From Trematomus loennbergii (taxonomy: Eukaryota; Chordata; Actinopteri; Perciformes; Nototheniidae), in the NCBI GenBank assembly GCA_012861695.1, contig JAAOOA010000623.1:191501-255500 (forward strand): DNA of 64,000 bases. Direction: 5' to 3'. The notes beneath the pieces were generated by a model. The model saw only the letters and a program-made list of their open reading frames with translations. It was not told where the DNA came from and did no database searches. Below are positions 57,351 through 64,000 of this stretch, one piece after another (positions within the stretch are counted from its first letter, which is position 1; each line of letters opens with the position of its first letter). A program made the position numbers and the translations under genes.

Positions 57351-58490
57351 CTGCAAAAGAAGAACCACAAATCAAGCTAGAACCAGAGTACATGTTAATA
57401 CACACTATAACTTTAAGGGGAATCAAAGCATCGTCCTTCCAATAATTGTAGCTTTCCTGTTGTTAGGAACTGAAATATAGAAGGATTTGTTCAGTGATGC
57501 AATTCCTGAGAACATTTATGATAATAAAGAAAGCTTGTCTTGCTTACAAGACAAAGACACAAATCAGTTTAATGTACTCGACTATTTTCCCAGCTTTTAC
57601 ACTGCATCCTTGTTGCAGACCACAGTTGTTGAGCCAAACCATACAAAAAGTGATATGACCAGGCACTATGATACAGGGTTATTTTGGGTTATTTCTATGG
57701 TAATTATAGGAAACGGATGTTCATTTTGAGTTTTTGAATTCTGTGAATTCTGAGCACCTTCGTCTAGCCGTCCTGAGTTTATTCCAACAAACAATAAAAG
57801 TCAAATAACTTCCAGTTCAGCGGTTACAGTGACAGGTAACAGCAATCAGTAGCCTACACATTGTAGAACATGTTGTGATTGCCATGGCATGTTAAACTAA
57901 AAGTATTCAACCAACCAGTCACTGTGTAAAGTTTGGCTAGCGCTGCTCTCAAACAAAGGATAATGACAGCACTACTTTCTCCAGCATCCATCACCGGCCA
58001 AAATAACCCTGATGAGAAGGCTTTCCTGCAGGTAGTTAAAGCCAAGATGGGCACTTCACGTCACAACTGGCGTCTGTTAGAGTGCTGGTCTCCATGCTGA
58101 AATCAAGCAAGACCTGGAGGCCATCCAACAGGGCACCTAAGCGGACATTATTTATTTAAAATGTCATATCTGAATGCTGTCCTTTAGTGCATGCCCTAAT
58201 GGATTTTCAGTTGAATATTTGAAGAGATTTGGTGCCAAGTTCTTCTATGTTTTTGATCAATCTTTTGTCAATGGCCTCCTTTGTTTGTTAAGATATCTCC
58301 TGGAATAAAAGCTACCTTCCATTGTTTCCCCACACAACACTGATTTTATATTAAAATAATCTCTACTTTAATGTCAAGCATTCCTCAGATCCCAATCAAG
58401 CATGACTCGTGGTGTTTGAGTTGATATGGGCAACCTATTTCAAAGTTTAGAAGGATTTGGAATTGTTCCAAAAATGACCTGAGGCCTGTA
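57351..58490. other. Intron sequence
   Basis: Intron 1 of the stonustoxin-like gene, no recognised repeat in this part. Confidence 0.5.
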
Positions 58491-58492
58491 CT

Positions 58493-59571
58493 ATGAAGCT
58501 GGTTCAACCTAACCTGGATATGTTTGAGTTAGCCGGTTGGCCCAATCCACAACAAACGCGCTCTGGCTAAACTGTACTACGACGCTGGTTATCAAGTGGA
58601 TCGCTCAAGCCAGCCGTGTCCTATCTAGTTAGGTGCGCGTACACATGAAAGGGGTGGTATCTGGAGCATTCGACCAATCTCAAACACGGACAAGCGTACT
58701 GACAGCGCATCGTCATACTTCCTGAATGAAAAGTGATCTTTAATATTAGTCAAATATGAAGAAGTTAAACTTTAAACATCCATGACTTAAACACTTTATC
58801 CAGGATAAAAGCCACATAGCTGCACCTGCAAGGTGAATACAGCTGGTAAAAGAAAAAGTGTTTGAATGCGTACATTAACAGGTTTATGAAATCACTGCCC
58901 CGTCAAGACACGATCTGACTTTAATTACATTTGACTCGAGTGTTTCGTTAACTTAATGTGTTGCTTAAAATAATACTTCTGCATACAGTATGTGACACTG
59001 TGAGTGTTGCACGGCCAGATACGGCTCAAGAAGCTGACTCAAATAAGGAAATATATGATACATTATGATGTGATATGATATGAATGATAATGGGACACAT
59101 CGACGTCTGCACTCACAGTGCCGCGGACTGTACGTAATGTTACTCTGATCTGGTTACTTATATCGTGGCAGATATTTAAGTAAGCTTTCTTAACGCTAAT
59201 GTTATAAGAGTCAGATTGCTCTGAAGATGGGAGGGATATTCTATACATTTTCACGTTCACACAGTCAGTTGATTTTGGCCGGCCGTCTTTCCTGCAACGG
59301 CAGTTTTTCTGTATTTCCTCTATCCTGTAATATGAATTGATCGCTTTAAACTCCGCACACGGAGCTCTGATTGGTCAGCAGGCGGTGCTTTCACTGAGTT
59401 GATCTCTTAGCCTGCCACCTAACCTCCTCCCGAGGAGGTTTGCCGCTCAGCATAAGTTACCATGGAGATCTAGCCTGCTAAAAAGAGAACCAGCGTCGTA
59501 GGACCGGAAAGCCCGAGATTTCCCTGAAGTTAGCCTTTAAGCAAAAATCCAGCTTCGTAGTACAGGCCTCT
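58493..59571. mobile_element. Element with AGGCCTGTACTA termini
   Basis: GAGGCCTGTACTATGAAGCT on the left is mirrored by AGCTTCGTAGTACAGGCCTC on the right. About 1.08 kb, no protein. Contains the empty site for the Kolobok insertion (about 59343-59357). A fragment in reverse orientation lies at 39607-39771 and 42238 onward. Confidence 0.85.
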
Positions 59572-60000
59572 GATCTGCCCCTTTACTCTGTGGAGTTCCA
59601 CAGGGATCAATCCTTGGCCCAACACATTTTCTTTATACGCTTTACCTCTAGGCAACCGGCTCAGTCAGTTTCACTCTATCTCTCACCACTGTTACGCTGA
59701 CGACACGCAGATTTACTTTAAAGTTTGGCTAAATGTGATGGGTAATATTAGTACTCTCCATCACTGCCTTTATGGATATCACTTAACTTCCTTAATTTAA
59801 ATTCATAAAAAACCGAGGTTTTTCTTAGTGTTCCTGGTAACTGTGTCTCTGACATAAACCAACACCCTGGCCCTCAATGTCGAACCATACACAAGAAACC
59901 TGGGTGTTATCTTTGACCAGAATCTAAACTTGAGCCTCACATAAACAAGCTAGTCCAAACCTGCTTCTTCCAACATCACAAACATCGAATCCATGCTATA
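59572..60000 (+). mobile_element. L2-like RT fragment
   Basis: Plus-strand frames contain CGVPQGSILGP and YADDTQIYF, the RT motifs 4 and 5, followed by a degraded thumb segment (KPGCYL-like). Many frame breaks. It lies in intron 1 of the stonustoxin-like gene. Confidence 0.8.
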
Positions 60001-60103
60001 AACAAACACACATCTAAATAACTTATTTATAACTTTTCATCTGTGTGTTTTGTTCCTGGCAAAAAGAAAATGTCTGTTTTTAAAGGTGATGTTTTTTCCT
60101 CAC

Positions 60104-60203
60104 CAGGGACGAGTGAGTCGTTGCGGCAGTCGTACAACATCCCGAGGCTGAAAGGCCGTCCGAGCGCCGCCACCTCTATCGTCCCGCTGCCTTTAGAGGT
60201 CAT
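60104..60203 (-). CDS. Stonustoxin-like/FN3/GTPase gene, first coding exon
   Basis: ATG at 60201-60203 (minus) starts a 100-nt exon with donor CCCTG/GTGAGG at 60104. It carries IEVAALGRPFSLGMLYDCR, the strongly conserved N-terminus of stonustoxin/verrucotoxin-like proteins. No signal peptide is visible, in keeping with the family. An upstream in-frame ATG (60287) would add 28 residues with no family match, so 60203 is preferred. It joins in phase to the exon starting at 57350. Confidence 0.82.
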
Positions 60204-61095
60204 CGCTTTGAAGGAACAGAAAATAATTGACAACAGCTTGTTAGTTAACTTCGATGATTTGGCAATATCATGTCCAACCATGCTCACATTTTGATTTCAA
60301 TTAGACCTTTTTACTCAACAAAGAGACACAAGATGTCTACAAACAAAGACGCATGCGCACTACGTCGTTGGCTCTCAGGTGCTGCCATTAGCAAACCTAA
60401 ACTATCCTCTGCTATAGTCCGTTTGACGAGAGGGACATCCAAGACTTGCATTACAGGTAGTGCTGTGTGCGCACTACGCAGTGCGTCAATTTGAAAAGCT
60501 GCAACACTTTTTGCTCTAGCACCGTTTCCCAACGTTTTTCAAATCAGGGCCCACTTAAGAATCAAGAACATTTGTACGGCCCACATTCAACCATTACAAT
60601 ACGGAGGCTAAATAAAGTTCTGATTGGTCAATTCAGACATGTGACACGTTGTAAATCCAGTAGAACAGACCGCTGTCAAGGACTGTAATGACCGTTGCTA
60701 AGGAGCAGGGCCGGCAACCTTTTTCATATGAAGTGCCATTTAAAAAAAAATTCTGATCAGTGTGCTGTCGTTCGTGAACTGTCAACGGGGGGTGGGGGGC
60801 GGGGGGAGCCTCGCTGCGGGGAAGCTGTGGACCTCTTTCACCTGTCAGCTTAACACATGATGCAGTTTAAACACATTTAAATAAAGGGCGGTGCCGACCG
60901 TCAGCGAACCGAGCCGGCTGCAAACGACCCGCTCACGACCGGCCGTTCTGTGATTCTCCAGAACACACAGATGACCAGTTCGCCCCTGTGTAGCACATTA
61001 TTTCCGATGACAGAGGAGCAGATCGCCACTGGGCTTTCAACTAAAGACACAGCCACGCAAAAACTGTGGCATGTGTACAGTACAGCTCCTTATGG
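60204..61095. other. Upstream flank with repeat pieces
   Basis: Promoter side of the stonustoxin-like gene. Contains hAT-like ends (GAGCAGGGCCGGCAACC at about 60702) and a G-rich run at 60786-60808. No exon recognised. Confidence 0.45.
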
Positions 61096-61098
61096 GTA

Positions 61099-61915
61099 CT
61101 GCAGCTTTAGGAATCCAAACTATAACATATAATAAGTACCCTGTATCAAGATTGATGCAAAACAAGTGACATTTGATATTTTTAGAGAGATTTAGAAAAC
61201 AAACCCACTTCTGGGGTCATTGGGTGCATTTTCCATATCTCTGGCCCCCCTCGGTCGATTTTGATGATGATTGACACCTCTTTTGAACCGTTAGAGCCAA
61301 TAGAATCGAGGGGAAGTTCCTAAATCCATCTAAACATTTCCATTGAGGATTGAGAGTGATGTGCACGCAGTTTGCCCAAAACCGGAAGCTGGGTTGTAGC
61401 TCTAATAGCAGTTTATATGAAATCTCAGTTTTTGACAAAAATGGAAGGATGGATGATCAGTAATCATTTCAAAGTGAGACAAACACATTGGTTTAAGCTT
61501 CAGCAGCGTTTTTCTCGTTTTAATGCCATTGAACACAACTTTGATCAGAAACAGCAAAAGGTAAGACAAATTAGCCGTTTTTGCTCCGTAAAGCTACGTG
61601 GTGTGTTGTCTGGGTTCGCTTCCCTTGCCGCGGGTTTTGATCGCACAGTGATGATACTTATATTATAGAATCTGTGGATTCTCAGCTTGCTAGCTGGTAT
61701 ATTGTTTGTGCAGATACGATAAGTAATCAAGTATTTATACCGTGAGTTCTGTGAGAAGTGCGTTAGCATTTTTTTCGCTCAGGGCTCATTTAGATGCTTC
61801 TTGTGAGACTTGTGTTTTGTTTCGGTGAAAATGGTTCGTATCGTCAGTTAGCTGAGTTTCTACCCGTTAGGTGGGTATGACACATTCATAGTTTGTTAAA
61901 TGTTAAGAAGCCCTC
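61099..61915 (+). repeat. Dispersed repeat, copy 2, with extra interior
   Basis: Outer parts (61099-61225, 61800-61915) match 16018-16325. The inner 570 bp is absent from copy 1. Confidence 0.82.
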
Positions 61916-61996
61916 AGACCAGTGGCGGTTCTAGAACATTTGACATGGGGTGGCAAGAGGTATGGGAGGGCGGAACGTACGTGGTATTTTATACAT

Positions 61997-62194
61997 CACA
62001 TTACATTTCATTTAGCTGACGCTTTTATCCAAAGCGACTTACAATTACAAATTACAGGGACATTCTCCCTGGAGTAACTAAGGGCTAAGTGCCTTACTCA
62101 AGAGCACACTAGTGGTGGTGTTCCAGGCGGGATTTGAACTCACAACCTTCCGATCTTCAGCCTACCTCACTATCCATTAGACCACCACTATCCC
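61997..62194 (-). repeat. tRNA-derived SINE with L2-type tail
   Basis: On the minus strand: box A (TAGTGGTGGTCTAATGGATA), box B (GTGAGTTCAAATCCC), body CTCTTGAGTAAGGCAC and tail GTAAGTCGCTTTGGATAAAA then GCGTCAGCTAAATG. Different subfamily from the SINE at 30814. Confidence 0.88.
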
Positions 62195-62469
62195 ATACTT
62201 ATACTTATACTTATACTGTATATATAACCTATTTATTGTTAATCATGCCCTAACACAAGTGTTCTTAATGCACAAGAGAAACAAGGTGTTCAGACAAAAA
62301 ACTAAAATATAAACAGCAGAAAATACTCATGATACCCTAGAACTCTGTTTACTGTGAGTACAGTAAGAATACTTAGTTTAAATTAAGTACACAAATGACA
62401 TCACCCAATACTAAGAGCTGCTAGATTGTGCTGCTGTAAAGGAATATGTGAGGAGAATAAGAACGTACA

Positions 62470-62956
62470 TGTGGTCCAGCTGGAGTCTCCTCTGCCTCCT
62501 GATCACTGCCTCTGTCCCTCTTTCTGACACTTCATCTTTATTCCTCACATACATGTCTTCTTCTTCTTCACTAATGTCTTCATCTCCTCCTCTTCCTCCT
62601 GCTCTGACCCTCCTGGTCTCTTCATCTCCTCCTCTTCCTCCTGCTCTGACCCTCCTGGTCTCTTCATCTCCTCCTGGCTTCCTCCTGCTCTGACCCTCCT
62701 GGTCTCTTCATCTCCTCCTCTTCCTCCTGCTCTGACCTCCTGGTCTCTTCATCTCCTCCTCTTCCTCCTGCTCTGACCCTCCTGGTCTCTTCATCTCCTC
62801 CTGGCTTCCTCCTGCTCTGACCCTCCTGGTCTCTTCATCTCCTCCTCTTCCTCCTGCTCTGACCCTCCTGGTCTCTTCATCTCTCCTCTTCCTCCTGCTC
62901 TGACCCTCCTGGTCTCTTCAGTGAACTCTCTTTTCCTTTTCCTCTTTCTACTCATC
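62470..62956 (-). CDS. Acidic-repeat coding exon, unrecognised
   Basis: On the minus strand ATG at 62956 starts MSRKRKRKREFTEETRRVRA, a basic nuclear-localisation-like start. A 42-nt minisatellite follows (62575-62925), coding in one frame for EEMKRPGGSEQEEE repeats. The exon then reads SEEEEDMYVRNKDEVSERG and ends IRRQRRLQLDH at donor CACAT/GTACGT (62470). One or more units have lost or gained a base, so the frame shifts within the array. I do not recognise the family; strongly charged, probably nuclear. Alternatively only the array is real and the ends are chance. Confidence 0.5.
62575..62925. repeat. 42-bp minisatellite, about 8 units
   Basis: Units read TCATCTCCTCCTCTTCCTCC then TGCTCTGACCCTCCTGGTCTCT on the plus strand. 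Two units have GGCTTCC instead of TCTTCC, and one lacks a C in GACCTCCTGG. Confidence 0.95.
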
Positions 62957-62959
62957 CTG

Positions 62960-63540
62960 ATCACTTCTCAGATATGTCTTTTTATTTTTGTTGACTCACT
63001 CCAGCTCCTCTGGCCTGCAAGAGTCTACTTGTGAAAAGCTCTGGTACAAATGCTTGTCTAACTTCACACGTTAGGGCCATGTAGCAGATAAGTAGCATAG
63101 CCACTAATAAATATAAAATCAGAAAGTATTTATCAAGCGCACACAGGCAGCTGCGTTTAGATCCAGTTTGACGGTAAAGGATGTATCCTGGTTTCATTTA
63201 GCTGGCCTCATTGCTGTGATGTGTAATATACGTGGATTTAATAGTACCGCATAGTTTAGCAAATAAAGTGATCGATCTCCCAGCTAGCGCTGTCTGTGTA
63301 GTATTTTGCAACGTAACGTCCCAACAGCGACCGTCTGTTAAACGCTATCGATTCAAACGGCAGCGGTTTATTATATGTTGTTTCAAACTCTCGTCCTTAT
63401 TAAAAAACAAAACCAGTCGAAGGGAAATGCTCCCAGGGAAGCCGATCCACCCTCAGGTGCTGATCCACCCTCAGGTGCTGGGACAGCTCGCTCCCTCTCT
63501 GCAGCTGTGTGAGCCGCTGTCTGTGTGAACGCCGCTCCAC
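62960..63540. other. No recognised gene
   Basis: Intergenic. A 19-bp direct repeat, CCACCCTCAGGTGCTG(A/G), occurs at 63447 and 63466. Confidence 0.5.
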
Positions 63541-63550
63541 AGTTTAATGC

Positions 63551-63900
63551 AGGGCCGTAGCTACGTTTTTAACGGGCCTAACCCCTAGATTCCACCGGGT
63601 CCGTCTGCGGCGCGTTACGGGCGCGTTACGGGCGCGTTACGGGCGCGTTACGGGCGCGTTACGGGCGCGTTACGGGCGCGTTACGGGCGCGTTACGGCTG
63701 CGCCGCGGTGCTCACGCCGATCGCGGCCACTCTAGTCAATGGGTGCTATTCCACCACACGCGGCGCGTTACGGCTCAGAAGCATCCCAGAAGCGGCTCGG
63801 CGCAGGCTCCTCTAAAATTAGGATCGAATCCTATTTTTGTCGCGGCGCAGCCGGAACGTAAGGTCGAGCAGGCAGGAAGTGGAACTTTCAGAGCATATAT
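63551..63900. mobile_element. GC-rich repeat with 12-bp satellite
   Basis: Starts CAGGGCCGTAGCTACG (hAT-like end) and contains about seven GCGCGTTACGGG units (63609-63697). The same GCGCGTTACGG motif recurs singly at 63762. GC content is far above the surroundings. Right end not seen. Confidence 0.65.
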
Positions 63901-64000
63901 AGCATATATATATATATATATATAGATATATACACACACACAAACTAATTTTGCAGACCCTATCCCTCGTTTACAGGCACTGTGTAAATTTATATATATA
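63893..64000. repeat. (TA)n and CA microsatellite at window end
   Basis: CATATATATATATATATATA then GATATATACACACACACA, and a second TATATATA at the last bases. Confidence 0.9.

Noticed and set aside
55266..60203. A venom toxin gene
   Set aside because: Only family membership is visible; FN3 and GTPase parts and lack of PRY-SPRY argue against a venom role, and frames are broken as given.
60043..60294. Plus-strand frame opposite the stonustoxin-like first exon
   Set aside because: Shadow of the minus-strand exon, which has family homology and a donor site.

Overview
The window is vertebrate nuclear DNA, almost certainly from a percomorph-type teleost fish. The evidence is GT-AG introns, long CA/TG microsatellites, a dense load of fish-type transposons (PIF/Harbinger, hAT, Kolobok, TTAA MITEs, L1/Tx1, Nimb- and L2-like LINEs, tRNA-derived SINEs), two recognisable host genes (ndufaf5, esf1) and a stonustoxin-like gene, a family expanded in spiny-rayed fishes. 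There is no prokaryotic or plasmid signature.

Layout. 1-3515 and 27784-31300 are two copies of one segmental duplication. Each carries the finger-array exon of a C2H2 zinc-finger gene (about 4 fingers in the first copy, about 11 in the second) and, antisense downstream, an unrecognised multicopy gene fragment. The second copy also has its upstream coding exon (27518-27576). 3577-5023 holds TTAA-ended repeat pieces, an Ig V-set/transmembrane receptor remnant and an L2-like LINE tail. 5704-6456 holds the last two exons of ndufaf5 (minus) and 11501-11955 the first coding exon of esf1 (plus), facing away from each other as in the conserved vertebrate head-to-head pair. Between them sits a Harbinger transposon (about 6800-9720). 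I could not find the other exons of either gene. 12400-16330 is repeat-rich (TTAA MITE, hAT relic with a TTF-type finger, a 1-kb hAT with its target duplication). 16873-17055 holds the first two coding exons of an unrecognised gene. 18495-24300 contains hAT exons and a LINE into which a hAT transposon has inserted, itself interrupted by a third element. 24300-27500 is MITEs and AT-rich sequence.

34050-37400 looks like a small host-type gene (promoter-like 5' region, 3' exons of a multicopy fish protein) with two hAT insertions in its introns. 37620-42237 is repeats: a LINE with a minisatellite grown inside its reverse-transcriptase frame, and a 2.46-kb Kolobok element with a THAP remnant. 43871-45210 is an 88-bp tandem duplication split by a 1.15-kb solo-LTR candidate.

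45738-60203 (minus) is the largest gene: a stonustoxin-like N-terminal region, two fibronectin type III domains and, after a 7.8-kb repeat-filled intron, a GTPase plus coiled-coil exon. The right end (60500-64000) is repeats plus an acidic-repeat coding exon on the minus strand (62470-62956) and a 12-bp GC-rich satellite.

A recurrent theme is single-base indels in coding exons, often at homopolymers (zinc fingers, stonustoxin-like gene, GTPase exon, SAMD3-like gene, Ig remnant). I cannot tell from sequence alone whether this is pseudogenisation or unpolished long-read consensus. The number of affected, otherwise well conserved exons favours consensus error for at least part of it. I see no new multi-gene system; the most interesting items are the toxin-like/FN3/GTPase fusion gene, the duplicated zinc-finger arrays of different length, the broken ndufaf5-esf1 pair, and several transposon insertions dated by their empty sites.
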